Counted from the stretch's first letter, positions 39,582 to 48,788 are shown. The stretch: 64,000 bases of DNA from Sutcliffiella horikoshii (GCF_021991925.1 NZ_RXZI01000002.1:372001-436000), one strand, 5' to 3'. Made by a program: numbers and translations. Notes: a model not told the origin generated them from the sequence alone.

Positions 39582-41055
39582 TCAGCTGGCTGCTTATGTG
39601 GATAAAGTGCTGTCTCAGGAGGAAAAGAAGCATGTGGAAAAACACTTGGAGTTCTGCCCATCCTGTCGCGAAGTGGTGAGTGCACTACAAAAAGAGGATG
39701 CCTTCCTCCAAGAAGCAATTCAATCCCCGGTACTGCCCGCTGGATTTGACGGTGAAGTGTTAAGCAAGCTCGAGCCGTATCAGGCGAGAAAGAAAAAGCG
39801 CAACTGGCCCTATCAGTTGTTAACTGCTGCAAGCATTGTCCTTGCATTAGGAGTAGGAGCAGCCTTCTATAGTGGTATACAAGAAAGTGATGGGGGTAAT
39901 GCTAGCCTACCAGTAATCGAAGAAGAAAAAGAAGCTTTGTTTTCGGTGAAGGACGAAGGTATCTTATTGGAAGTTACCGATATAAGTGCCAGCCCTCTAA
40001 AAATTGAAATTTTTTACCGATTAAAGCCGGAAGAATGGGTGTTAGAGGATTACTTAAAGAAACATAATGTGGAATACCTTAGTCAAATTAATGAGGCTTA
40101 TGAAGATATACCGTCAAACATTAAGACAATTGACGAGAACGGACAGGAATTCCCATTTGGAGAAGCATCATGGAGAGGTAAAAGCTTTTTCGAAAAAACT
40201 ATTGTGATAAAACCCGGTGAAGTAGATAATTTACCTGATGCGTTTAAGGTGCAGGTTCAGTTTAGAGAGCTATTTTGGCAGAATGGTGTGTGGAACTTGG
40301 AAATTCCTATTGATATCAGGGAAGCGAAAGCACAAACTAGCAAACATGCCATTCAAAGTGATTTTAAATTTGAAGACTTTGAGACCAATTTTCTTGATTG
40401 GGAATCTTCGACAAATGCACATAGATTAACATTAAGATCGGAGTATTCTGATTCAGAGAAGAAACGACTCGTCGATATTATGAGGGCTAGAGGAGAAAAC
40501 GATGAGCAATATACGATGATAATGCCAGAATTTTTGGTAGTAACAAAGGATCAAAAGGAACATCTTATTCAAAGTGGTACAACTTCTCAGTCGTATATGG
40601 GTCAGTCCTTTACCACAGAATTTGAGTTCACTAACCGAACAATGGGAAAGGAGGCAAATAAGAATCTCTCTGGGGACGAAGAGTTATTACTATTAATAGA
40701 GGGCTTCCGACTACACGAACCTGAAAACACCCAATTCGAATTGACTGAACAATCCGAGAATGTTATAGCTAATAAATGGATCATTGATTCCATAACAACA
40801 GAACCTGTAACAGCCAACTCCAAAATGGTTACCATTAGGGGGAGGACTTCAATAGAAAACATGGAAGACTTCACTGTGGAAGTGAAAGGCGATAATAAAA
40901 TTGTTAACACAGAAATTATTAGTAACCGTGTTACCCCAGAAGGCACATTTGTCTTCCAAACCAATATGCCAATTAGTACCGAAACCTATAATTTAGATAT
41001 ACAGAATATCACTAAATGGGTTCCATTTGAAAAAGAAGTACCATTAAAGAGATAA
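39562..41055 (+). CDS. Transmembrane anti-sigma factor with zinc-finger domain
   Basis: ATG after AGGAGGAAGGGGGC, inside the sigma gene. 497 residues: N-terminal zinc anti-sigma domain with HVEKHLEFCPSCREV (H-x3-C-x2-C), a membrane helix about 82-106 (LLTAASIVLALGVGAAFY), and a long extracytoplasmic part of DUF4179/DUF5643 type. It should hold the sigma factor at the membrane until a surface signal triggers release. The long sensor region distinguishes it from RsiW. Confidence 0.85.
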   Translation: MKCFEFNQLAAYVDKVLSQEEKKHVEKHLEFCPSCREVVSALQKEDAFLQEAIQSPVLPAGFDGEVLSKLEPYQARKKKRNWPYQLLTAASIVLALGVGAAFYSGIQESDGGNASLPVIEEEKEALFSVKDEGILLEVTDISASPLKIEIFYRLKPEEWVLEDYLKKHNVEYLSQINEAYEDIPSNIKTIDENGQEFPFGEASWRGKSFFEKTIVIKPGEVDNLPDAFKVQVQFRELFWQNGVWNLEIPIDIREAKAQTSKHAIQSDFKFEDFETNFLDWESSTNAHRLTLRSEYSDSEKKRLVDIMRARGENDEQYTMIMPEFLVVTKDQKEHLIQSGTTSQSYMGQSFTTEFEFTNRTMGKEANKNLSGDEELLLLIEGFRLHEPENTQFELTEQSENVIANKWIIDSITTEPVTANSKMVTIRGRTSIENMEDFTVEVKGDNKIVNTEIISNRVTPEGTFVFQTNMPISTETYNLDIQNITKWVPFEKEVPLKR

Positions 41056-41169
41056 ATGGATTCGTCTGTATTTGTCGACATTCAGTCATCTTATGTAATA
41101 TTTCTCGGGAAATTGTTGAATAATGAAAGCTGACAAATCAAGATACGACACAAAAATCAGTAATTAATT

Positions 41170-41214
41170 AAAAATCGCCTATGATAACACTACCATGTAT
41201 CATAAGCGATTTTT
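41170..41214. terminator. Bidirectional terminator
   Basis: AAAAATCGCCTATGATA and TATCATAAGCGATTTTT form a long stem with one bulge, with A- and T-tracts on both sides. It serves the anti-sigma gene; the facing minus gene ends 100 bases further on. Confidence 0.75.
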
Positions 41215-41215
41215 C

Positions 41216-42088
41216 TATCGTATCGTGCACCAAAATATTGAATATGTATTAGCTCTAAACGTATTTGTTAGGGCTACCACTTGTATATCGCCCCCCGATA
41301 CGATACTAATAACAGTACTTTATTTCTTGAAAAGCGAAAACAGCCAACTCCAATTCCCACCATTACGCTTTTGCATTTCTTCCTCTAATCGTCTATTAAA
41401 ATCATTCTGGGATACCCACTCTTTTTTCTGGTCATCCCGCATTTTTTGTATTTCTTCCTGTAAGAGTTCCGTTCTTTCTCTTTCTTGTTCTAGCAAAGCT
41501 TCGTAGTTAGCTCTTTGCTGTTCTGTTAATCTTTCAATCTTGTTATTGGTCCGTTGTGCAGAGTTACCAATGCTGGAACTAATCACATGATGGTCTTGTT
41601 GAAGCTGAGCCACTGTTGTTTTAATATGTGTCATATCGTTTTTGAGCTGAACATTCATCTCACGTGCGGCTGCTAGCTCATTGACTAAATATCTAAAAGC
41701 TTCTTTAATCTGGTTTGGATCGCTCGGTAGAGTATCGGTCGTATCGGGTAGCGCTATATCCGTTTCCGTTGTGTTTTCTAACCGTTCTTTTTGTAGCCCC
41801 ACAATATCGCGTGCCGTGCTGTCGAGTGGCTTGTCCGTATCGCGCAGCGCTATAAGTGCTTCAATATCCGTTTCAACAAAGATCCGTCTGTCACCATCTT
41901 TTAAAAACTCGTACCCATTCCGCTCTAATATCTGTCCATACTTACGTACTGTAGGTGTGGCAATCCCCACTTCTTCTGCAACTTCTTTGGTCGAATATGC
42001 CCGTTCATTTGGTTGTATATCGTTTCGCATATCGCACCTCCTACCTTTTAATATGATACTTTTATCGCATTTTTGCAAGGGTATATCG
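41216..42088. repeat. Cluster of TATCG/CGATA pentamers around the MerR-like gene
   Basis: Fourteen copies occur: 41216, 41221, 41286, 41296(inv), 41301(inv), 41634, 41733, 41742, 41805, 41838, 42018, 42030, 42063, 42084. Two doubled copies, TATCGTATCG (41216) and CGATACGATA (41296), are perfect inverted repeats flanking the gene's 3' end. Confidence 0.65.
41320..42030 (-). CDS. MerR-type HTH protein with coiled coil and DUF3967-like tail
   Basis: ATG 42030 lies 6 bases after TAGGAGGTG; a frame from 42144 lacks a ribosome site. 236 residues: N-terminal MerR-like helix-turn-helix (YSTKEVAEEVGIATPTVRKYGQILERNGYEF), a Thr/Asp-rich linker, a long coiled coil (LAAAREMNVQLKNDMTHIKT onward) and a tail with WVSQNDFNRRLEEEMQKR as in DUF3967 proteins. 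Such proteins are common on Bacillus plasmids and near chromosome-organising genes (RacA-like layout). The TATCG sites around and inside the gene are candidate binding sites. Confidence 0.78.
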   Translation of the reverse strand: MRNDIQPNERAYSTKEVAEEVGIATPTVRKYGQILERNGYEFLKDGDRRIFVETDIEALIALRDTDKPLDSTARDIVGLQKERLENTTETDIALPDTTDTLPSDPNQIKEAFRYLVNELAAAREMNVQLKNDMTHIKTTVAQLQQDHHVISSSIGNSAQRTNNKIERLTEQQRANYEALLEQERERTELLQEEIQKMRDDQKKEWVSQNDFNRRLEEEMQKRNGGNWSWLFSLFKK

Positions 42089-42110
42089 CCTATAAATTTA
42101 GAAAGGGGGC

Positions 42111-42932
42111 CTACTTCACTCCACGAACTTTGAATTTTATCCATTTCGAGAAAAGAAACCCGATAACAGCGGCAACAATAAGTGGAAAAGGGTTAAACAA
42201 TGATCCTAACTTGTAATAATAGGTTGCAAGATAAATGAAAAAGCATCCCCATACTATCCAAGCCTTATCCAAGCTAGCTTTTCCTTTTCTTAATAAGGTC
42301 AATCCGAGATAGATTCCCATTATTCCACAGATACACCCAGATAAAAGCTCGATTATTGTTCCATTTTGAAAGGGGAAAATAATGCACCCTGGTAGGAGAA
42401 ACAGGTATATGAATTTTACAGAACCGTACAATCTTTCAACCCGTGGCCCTGCGATTAGAAGAAAGACAATTCCCATGAAGAGAAGAACAAAGCCACTAGA
42501 GGTCTCTATATCACCTTTACTATATTGAACGCTATTTGAGGAGGGGGAGAAATCTTTTACTAAAACCTGATAGATGGTATAGAGGAGTAGTGAGATTATA
42601 AGTAACGAAGTTCCCGCAAATTGAATAGAAAAATGAGAACTAAAGGATTCTGCATAAAACGTTTGTTTTTGATGAACGGACTTCATTCTTTCGATGTGAT
42701 AGTGCAGTTCTAGCTCGATCAACCTCTCAATTTCTGCATCTTCAAACCTATCCCATACCTGATAGTTTCTTAAGTTTAAGAGTATTTTCTCCTTTAAACT
42801 CGTTACTAGCGCGTGGTTAAGGGCAGAGTTGGAATGATAGTCTTTTATGATGTGTTCGATTGACTTTGGATGTGAGTGGAAGTGTTTGAGTATGTGGGCT
42901 CTGAGGTTTCGTTCAGGGTTATAGATTCCCAT
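42111..42932 (-). CDS. Polytopic membrane protein, rhomboid-like layout without catalytic Ser
   Basis: ATG with AAAGGAG 13 bases upstream. 273 residues: a soluble 95-residue N-terminus rich in His and Glu (YNPERNLRAHILKHFHSHPKSIEHIIKDYH) and six membrane helices. The segment GCICGIMGIYLG sits where rhomboid proteases have GxSG, but the serine is missing. I do not claim protease activity. The stop lies upstream of the MerR-like gene, so the two may be co-transcribed. Confidence 0.65.
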   Translation of the reverse strand: MGIYNPERNLRAHILKHFHSHPKSIEHIIKDYHSNSALNHALVTSLKEKILLNLRNYQVWDRFEDAEIERLIELELHYHIERMKSVHQKQTFYAESFSSHFSIQFAGTSLLIISLLLYTIYQVLVKDFSPSSNSVQYSKGDIETSSGFVLLFMGIVFLLIAGPRVERLYGSVKFIYLFLLPGCIIFPFQNGTIIELLSGCICGIMGIYLGLTLLRKGKASLDKAWIVWGCFFIYLATYYYKLGSLFNPFPLIVAAVIGFLFSKWIKFKVRGVK

Positions 42933-43147
42933 ATGTAGAGGTGCTCCTTTTGTTTATTTTAGGGAATAAGACCTATTCGTCTGTATTATATCATTTAGTG
43001 GGCTCTGGTGTTAAAAGATTTTAGAGACCAATCACACATGATAGCTAGATGCGACCTACCCCTCTTAAATTCTCATATATACTAAAATTTACAAGTGTGA
43101 TACCATGAAAACCATATTAAATAATAGTCAGTTAGGGAGCATTAAAG

Positions 43148-43306
43148 ATGGATTTAATAATGATACTTTTTGTTTTTTGCATACTAATGGCTATTACTTC
43201 CACTGCAAATATATTACTGAAAACGACAAGGAAGAAAGATTGGTTAATATCCTTATCCTTAAGTGTTGTGCTTTCCATAGAATTTACAACCTTGTTGAAC
43301 GGCTAA
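43148..43306 (+). CDS. Small two-helix membrane protein, 52 aa
   Basis: ATG 9 bases after TTAGGGAGC. 52 residues: MDLIMILFVFCILMAITSTA, a short basic turn (KTTRKKDW), then LISLSLSVVLSIEFTTLL. The stop lies at the start of a perfect 11-bp inverted repeat (CTAAGGAAGGT, 43303 and 43327). A longer overlapping frame from 43105 looks less like a protein. Function unknown. Confidence 0.5.
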   Translation: MDLIMILFVFCILMAITSTANILLKTTRKKDWLISLSLSVVLSIEFTTLLNG

Positions 43307-43538
43307 GGAAGGTGGGCAAGTTCCAGACCTTCCTTAGGTGCTCCAGCCAATATTTAAAATTCCACCAAAATATATTTAACCCCTCCAAAACCTTTAAAAC
43401 TAATCTCCTAGGGTGAATTTTAGCTTTCTTACTAGGCCTTTTGTGCTAAATTCAAGCAATAAACAAAACCGAAAGAACCTTCATAGAACTTCATGGTATA
43501 ATTTTGAAAAAAGCTCTTATAGAAAGGAGCGATTATAT

Positions 43539-44210
43539 TTGTATAAGAAATGGATAGTGCTCGGCTTTATTGGAATTTTACTGATTGGAGGGGGTTTCGT
43601 GGTGAGAGGGATGCAATACGATACTCCTGCATTGAAGGATTCCTTTACAAGGGATTTTATAATGCAAGAGGAACAGGCGCCTGAAGGGTTCCATGTGTTT
43701 GAATCGAAGATTGGTACATATACGATGTTGTTTCCTAGTGATTTTCAATTGATTAGTGATCCGCCTGAATTTTATGGGAGACAGGGAGATTTTTATGAAG
43801 TTTGGGTAGCTGAGAAAGAGGATGAAGAAAAGAAAATTTTCGGCATAAAAAACACCTACAAAGAAGTTGATGGTGACCAAGTCCAGTTTCAAATAGATTT
43901 TCTTAAGGATGAAAATGATAGAAAAAAATATTATGAATTATATGAAGCAAATAACCTAATTATTTTCTTGGAAAAAAAGGTTGAACACTATGACACTAAT
44001 AAAAAAGAGTGGATTTTAGGAAACCCTGACCATGAAGGGGCAAATGTTTATTACGGCTTTGTGGCGGACAAAACTACTAACCAAACAATGGAATTGGACT
44101 ATTCTATCGTCTGTCCAGAAGGGTGTAACATTGATACAAATGAACAAGTAGAATTCATGAAAACTATGTTGGAAAGTGTACAGTTTGAAACTGTAACGGG
44201 GAACGATTAA
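43539..44210 (+). CDS. Membrane-anchored protein, putative immunity partner of the lipase
   Basis: TTG 43539 lies 9 bases after GAAAGGAG. 223 residues: N-terminal membrane anchor (KKWIVLGFIGILLIGGGFVV) and an extracytoplasmic domain with FHVFESKIGTYTMLFPSDFQL and a C-terminal CPEGC. No lipobox cysteine. Its stop overlaps the lipase start by one base (TAATG). In type VII lipase toxin loci a surface-anchored immunity protein lies beside the lipase gene; the same role is inferred here. Confidence 0.65.
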   Translation: MYKKWIVLGFIGILLIGGGFVVRGMQYDTPALKDSFTRDFIMQEEQAPEGFHVFESKIGTYTMLFPSDFQLISDPPEFYGRQGDFYEVWVAEKEDEEKKIFGIKNTYKEVDGDQVQFQIDFLKDENDRKKYYELYEANNLIIFLEKKVEHYDTNKKEWILGNPDHEGANVYYGFVADKTTNQTMELDYSIVCPEGCNIDTNEQVEFMKTMLESVQFETVTGND

Positions 44211-45814
44211 TGAGCGGGAAAGCCTTTATATCGGATGATGCAAGAAATGAATTAACAAAAATACAGTACGACGTAGTAATGGTTGAAGAGGTTTTAGCAA
44301 TTGTTCAAAAAGATACCGGATTTTCATTAAGTAGTGAAAATGTTACTTTATATGACAGTGAATCCTTACAAATTGGAAATGGATCAGGTATGGATGGTTT
44401 AGCGATACACCTCCATTTGCCAGATAAACAGATTGATCAAGTTTACTATATTTATAGAGGAACTCACGACGGTAATGATGCCTACTATAATGCAACAGGA
44501 ATAGCCGCAGCTTCCAATACATTACAACTAGATGACGCAGAAGATTTCTTTAAAAGGGTAAATAGCACTATTTTAAATCAAGGGTTTGAGCCAACCAATT
44601 TTGGAGATGGACATTCTTTGGGTGGTCATGTGGTTATAAACCTAGCTTTAAAAATAAACACTTCTTCAAATTATGTAAATACATCCTTTGTTAATGTCAG
44701 GGGTTTAAATGATGCACCAATAAATACTTATACTCTTAGCCTGTTTGATGAAGGATTTAATAGACATCTTAAGAATAACCTTGGAATTAAAAATCCACTA
44801 ATCCTCCCAGAAAAAGACCTAATCCAATACACCAAAGAGTACTACAACGAACCTTCCCAAATCATCGAACATGTTCGCGTCAAAGGGGAGCCTCTGTATG
44901 CTCAAGATTTTAGGGGGAAGCTTTACATAGGTTCGCAGATTCATTATTTGGGTGACTTGGAGACGGAGGAATTCACGAATGTTGCGAAGTATCCTTTTTC
45001 CCATCTGACGTGGATGCCTTTTTTTAAGTTGCAGGAATTACGGTATAATGCTGGGGTTTCTTCGTTTATTGAAGGGTTTGGAAATTTTGATAGGAAGATA
45101 GGGTTAGAAAAGGCGAAAGAGATGTATGAGAGTCCGTTAGGGAGGTTCATTTTAGGAGTAAATATTGCAAAAGAGGCAAACCAGTCTGCAAAACCTTTAA
45201 TGTTTAACCCGTATTTTGGATATCAGTTGCTTCAAGGTTACCAACAGCGTGATCAGCTAGAGTATCATGGAATTGCACATTTGACCGAATTATACAAAAC
45301 AGGTCATATGAAGACATACTTTAATATGCTTGACCCAATTGGTGGTATGCCGATTCTTCTTGATAGGGAAGAATTATTATTGTTCATGGAAAAATGCCAG
45401 AATGGTGTGGGGGATAAGCAGCAGATCATCCGAGAGATAAGGGGCTATATCCATGGTGAACTGGAAGAGATTTATTCAGGTGTGAAGTTCGACATAGGAA
45501 TGGGGATAAGTGCTTTGGAGGCCAACCCGAGTGTACTACTCCCTAAAAGTAGGATGTCGAATTTCGGAATCCTTGGTGGGATTCCGAAAGAGCGAAAAGC
45601 CAGAAGTGTTGTGTTTGATGAGAGCTTCGATCCAATCGAGCATGGGGTGTTGGGGCCGCTTGAAGAAATCATACAAACGGTTGAACATGAGATCAAGCAT
45701 CTGGAGAAATTCATTCAAGATGTGGTGGTGACACTGGATGTTCTTTTTGATAGAGACAAGGAACTAGCCAGTAACATTCGTTCCGCTCAGATTGTGACAG
45801 GAGGAAGCAGATGA
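44210..45814 (+). CDS. Lipase-like alpha/beta hydrolase, DUF6792 type, possible type VII effector
   Basis: 534 residues. The N-terminal 300 residues are an alpha/beta hydrolase: IYRGTHDGNDAYYNATG before the nucleophile Ser136 in FGDGHSLGGH. The following region is helical and ends in a strongly helical segment (LGPLEEIIQTVEHEIKHLEKFIQDVVVTLD). No signal peptide. Lipase first and a helical domain last is the reverse-LXG order known from the Staphylococcus aureus lipase toxin TslA. The start and stop are tightly coupled to both neighbours. Confidence 0.75.
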   Translation: MSGKAFISDDARNELTKIQYDVVMVEEVLAIVQKDTGFSLSSENVTLYDSESLQIGNGSGMDGLAIHLHLPDKQIDQVYYIYRGTHDGNDAYYNATGIAAASNTLQLDDAEDFFKRVNSTILNQGFEPTNFGDGHSLGGHVVINLALKINTSSNYVNTSFVNVRGLNDAPINTYTLSLFDEGFNRHLKNNLGIKNPLILPEKDLIQYTKEYYNEPSQIIEHVRVKGEPLYAQDFRGKLYIGSQIHYLGDLETEEFTNVAKYPFSHLTWMPFFKLQELRYNAGVSSFIEGFGNFDRKIGLEKAKEMYESPLGRFILGVNIAKEANQSAKPLMFNPYFGYQLLQGYQQRDQLEYHGIAHLTELYKTGHMKTYFNMLDPIGGMPILLDREELLLFMEKCQNGVGDKQQIIREIRGYIHGELEEIYSGVKFDIGMGISALEANPSVLLPKSRMSNFGILGGIPKERKARSVVFDESFDPIEHGVLGPLEEIIQTVEHEIKHLEKFIQDVVVTLDVLFDRDKELASNIRSAQIVTGGSR

Positions 45815-46131
45815 GTCCAGTAATGAAAGATACATATAAATTTCCGTTTTCCTCCGGTGAGTTTCTGCATAACGCTTCACCGACCTTGAAAAACCTACTG
45901 CGTAGAAACGAAGAAATAAATGAAAGCATTGTGCAATCCAAAAAGCACCTATCCAATCAAGCAGGCGAATACATCGATTCACTGGAACAATTCCTCGAAA
46001 TGTACCGTCGCATCACAACTTCTCAAGCCCAAGATCAGCATCGTCTACTTTTTGAACACCATTCCCGTTTCGCTGCATTTCTAAAAGAAGCCCATGTGAG
46101 GGACTATACGCTTTATTATGAAGAAGAGTGA
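45811..46131 (+). CDS. Small helical protein, WXG100/LXG-partner-like
   Basis: ATG overlaps the lipase stop (ATGA). 106 residues, two long helices around a short turn, with SPTLKNLLRRNEEINESIVQSKKHL and a hydrophobic-heptad C-terminal half. There is no WXG motif, but the size and position fit the helical targeting partners encoded with LXG-type toxins. Inference only. Confidence 0.6.
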   Translation: MSPVMKDTYKFPFSSGEFLHNASPTLKNLLRRNEEINESIVQSKKHLSNQAGEYIDSLEQFLEMYRRITTSQAQDQHRLLFEHHSRFAAFLKEAHVRDYTLYYEEE

Positions 46132-46162
46132 GAGCGGCATGTTGCCCCTCGCTTTTTTTTCG
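46128..46162 (+). terminator. Terminator of the lipase operon
   Basis: GAGAGCGGCA and TGCCCCTCGC pair imperfectly, followed by eight T. Confidence 0.7.
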
Positions 46163-46244
46163 TATCCCGAAACATTTTCGTTGCAATTTGGTTGCTGCCC
46201 GCCTAAACTAATTACAAACATTCTTAGAATAAAGAGGTACTGTT

Positions 46245-47183
46245 ATGAATCATACATCAGAAAACAGGGAGTTTGGGTTAGGGGTTATCTGTGCGGGTTT
46301 GTCCTACATATTATGGGGAATTCTCCCTTTATTTTGGAAGCTGGTGGACCATGTCCCAGCCGGTGAGATCCTTGCACATCGAATCGTTTGGTCGCTTGTG
46401 TTCATGCTGCTTATTTTGGCTGCGTTGCGAAAAATCCCTTCCTTTACATTGGAGCTCAAGGGTCTTTTGAAGAATCGGAAAAGGCTGATCGGAATAAGCC
46501 TTGCCTCCATCTTCATCAGCATTAACTGGGGTCTCTACATTTGGGCGGTGAATGCCGACCGCGTCATCGAAGCGAGCCTTGGCTATTACATCAATCCGCT
46601 GGTAAGCATCTTGCTTGCTGTCATCGTGTTAAAAGAAAAGCTGTCTGGATTGCAGACATTGTCTATCATTCTAGCAGGGGCAGGTGTGCTCGTGCTGACT
46701 TTCAGCTTTGGAACCTTTCCGTGGGTGGCGATCATGCTTGCATTGAGTTTTGCTTTTTATGGTTTGATCAAGAAAATGGTTCAGGTGGGAGCGTTGGTCG
46801 GGCTGGCGATTGAGACATTGTTGATTACACCTTTTGCGTTGTTGTTTTTGAGTTATGTGCATGGTGCGAGTGGCGGTGGTGGAGCGTTTGGTGGAGAAGT
46901 AGCGGTGACGTTGCTCCTGTTGCTGTCCGGTGTGGTCACAGCCATCCCATTGCTTTTATTTGCAAGTGGCGCAAAGAGGATTCCGCTTTCCATGGTCGGT
47001 CTCTTGCAGTATTTTGCCCCGACCATCAAGCTGATCATGGGTGTGTATTTGTTCCATGAGCCGTTTACGGACGCTCACCTTGTAGCCTTTATGTGTATTT
47101 GGGTGGCGCTTGGGATTTATACGTATACGCTGATGAGAGGTTGGCGGTTGAAGCGGGCAGTTGTGGTTGGTAAGGGGGTTTGA
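46245..47183 (+). CDS. rarD: EamA family transporter RarD
   Basis: ATG after AAAGAGGTACTGTT. 312 residues with ten membrane helices. The sequence GVICAGLSYILWGILPLFWKL and GLYIWAVNADRVIEASLGYYINPL identify the RarD branch of the EamA drug/metabolite family; the substrate is unknown. Transcribed alone. Confidence 0.92.
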   Translation: MNHTSENREFGLGVICAGLSYILWGILPLFWKLVDHVPAGEILAHRIVWSLVFMLLILAALRKIPSFTLELKGLLKNRKRLIGISLASIFISINWGLYIWAVNADRVIEASLGYYINPLVSILLAVIVLKEKLSGLQTLSIILAGAGVLVLTFSFGTFPWVAIMLALSFAFYGLIKKMVQVGALVGLAIETLLITPFALLFLSYVHGASGGGGAFGGEVAVTLLLLLSGVVTAIPLLLFASGAKRIPLSMVGLLQYFAPTIKLIMGVYLFHEPFTDAHLVAFMCIWVALGIYTYTLMRGWRLKRAVVVGKGV

Positions 47184-47204
47184 TGGTTGAGTTGATTGTA
47201 TAGG

Positions 47205-47258
47205 ACTGGATGAAGACAATTTCGTAGAGGAAAAGAGTGCGGGATTGTCTTCATAATA
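47205..47258. repeat. Single outlying copy of the 52-bp hairpin unit
   Basis: GAAGACAATTTCGTAGAGG ... GGGATTGTCTTC resembles one unit of the array at 48281 and lies on the other side of the NERD gene. Confidence 0.6.
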
Positions 47259-47333
47259 TAAAACTAGAAAAATGAGTAAAAATTCACACTACTTATTCTC
47301 GATCTGTTATATTTATACAGAAAGGAGTGTGTC

Positions 47334-48248
47334 ATGTTATATAAATCTCGATCCATGCCACGTGAACTGAAGGTATATCAATACTTAAACACCCGAGTTA
47401 AGTTGTCAGAAAAGGAGAGGAAGCACCTATACAACCTCCGTAAAGGATATGAAGGGGAAGTACAATTTGATAGTTTAACCGCCACCCTTCAGTCTGACTG
47501 TCTAATTCTCAACGATCTGCTTCTACTGCAAAATAGAAACACCTTTCAAATAGACACTTTAATTATTGCCCCTGACACTGTTTATCTATTTGAAATCAAG
47601 AACTTTGATGGTGACTATTTCTACGATTCAGACCGCTTATACACTCGAATTCCTCCGCAATCAGAGGTAACCAATCCCTTAATCCAACTAAACAGGACTG
47701 AATCTTTGTTACGTCAGCTTCTCCAAAAGCTCGGCTGCAACCTGCCTATCCAAGCATTAGTCGTTTTCATCAACCCTAAATTCACCCTATACCAAGCACC
47801 CGTCAATAAGCCTTTTCTTTTTCCTGGCCAAATTGATAGATACCTACAGCGATTCCAATTTGACTCTCCCAAATTGAACAATAACCACCATATATTAGCC
47901 AATCAGCTTACCTCCCTTCATATTCAAGAAGCACCCTTTCATCTCCCACCAAACTACCAATTTCATGAACTTAGAAAAGGATGTACTTGTATAAAGTGTG
48001 GAGCATATGAGATGAGTGTTATGGCAACTAAATGTATATGCAATAGTTGTGGGGAGAAAGAAATATCGGAATCTCTCATTATGAGAAACGTGAGAGAGCT
48101 TACCATGTTGTTCCCAGAAAAGAAAATTACCACGAATAATATTTTTGAGTGGTGTGGTGAAGTGTTACCAAAGCGGACGATAAGTCGAACTTTAAAAAGA
48201 CATATGCAATGTAAAGGAACGAAACAATGGCGTCACTATGAATTTTAA
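47334..48248 (+). CDS. NERD domain protein
   Basis: ATG after AGAAAGGAGTGTGTC. 304 residues. The NERD domain (residues 35-150) has KGYEGEVQFDSL, NTFQIDTLIIAPDTVYLFEIKNFDG and a following WxN-like segment. The C-terminal part carries four cysteines in two pairs (CTCIKCGAY, CICNSCGE), a zinc ribbon, then helices. Unlike the copy at 1277 there is no membrane helix. Function unknown; hairpin repeats flank it. Confidence 0.82.
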   Translation: MLYKSRSMPRELKVYQYLNTRVKLSEKERKHLYNLRKGYEGEVQFDSLTATLQSDCLILNDLLLLQNRNTFQIDTLIIAPDTVYLFEIKNFDGDYFYDSDRLYTRIPPQSEVTNPLIQLNRTESLLRQLLQKLGCNLPIQALVVFINPKFTLYQAPVNKPFLFPGQIDRYLQRFQFDSPKLNNNHHILANQLTSLHIQEAPFHLPPNYQFHELRKGCTCIKCGAYEMSVMATKCICNSCGEKEISESLIMRNVRELTMLFPEKKITTNNIFEWCGEVLPKRTISRTLKRHMQCKGTKQWRHYEF

Positions 48249-48280
48249 TTCATTTTTCAGGAGTCTTTTATTGCGGAGTG

Positions 48281-48788
48281 GCTGAAGACAATCTCGAGAG
48301 GATATGCAGGTTGAGATTGTCATCATAGAGTGGATGACAATCTCAAGGAAAACCAAAGTGAGATTGTCATCATAAGGTGGATGAAGACAATCTCAAGAGG
48401 AAAACCAAAGTGAGATTGTCATTATAAGGTGGATGAAGACAATCTCAAGAGGAAAACCAAAGTGAGATTGTCATCATAAGGTGGATGAAGACAATCTCAA
48501 GAGGAAAACCAAAGTGAGATTGTCATTATAAGGTGGATGAAGACAATCTCAAGAGGAAAACCAAAGTGAGATTGTCATTATAAGGTGGATGAAGACAATC
48601 TCAAGAGGAAAACCAGCGTGAGATTGTCATCATAGAGTGGATGAAGACAATCTCAAGAGGAAAACCAGCGTGAGATTGTCATCATAGGGTGGATGAAGAC
48701 AATCTCAAGAGGAAAACCAGCGTGAGATTGTCATCATAGGGTGGATGGAGGCAATCTCAGGAGGAAAACCAGCGTGAGATTGTCATCA
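48281..48788. repeat. Tandem array of about ten 52-bp hairpin units
   Basis: Each unit reads GACAATCTCA, about 15 bases (AGAGGAAAACCAAAG or ...CCAGCG), TGAGATTGTC, then CATCATAAGGTGGATGAA or close. The 10-base arms are perfect inverted repeats. Units differ by single bases; the middle ones have AAAG and the last four AGCG loops, and the first and last are the most diverged, as expected for growth from the centre. Confidence 0.85.

Noticed and set aside
41681-42133. 150-codon plus-strand frame opposite the MerR-like gene
   Set aside because: Antisense shadow; the minus-strand frame has the ribosome site and a recognisable helix-turn-helix.
43105-43416. 103-codon frame before the lipase unit
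   Set aside because: No ribosome site and poor composition; the overlapping 52-residue membrane peptide at 43148 fits better.
48281-48788. CRISPR array
   Set aside because: The whole 52-base unit is conserved; there are no variable spacers and no cas genes.
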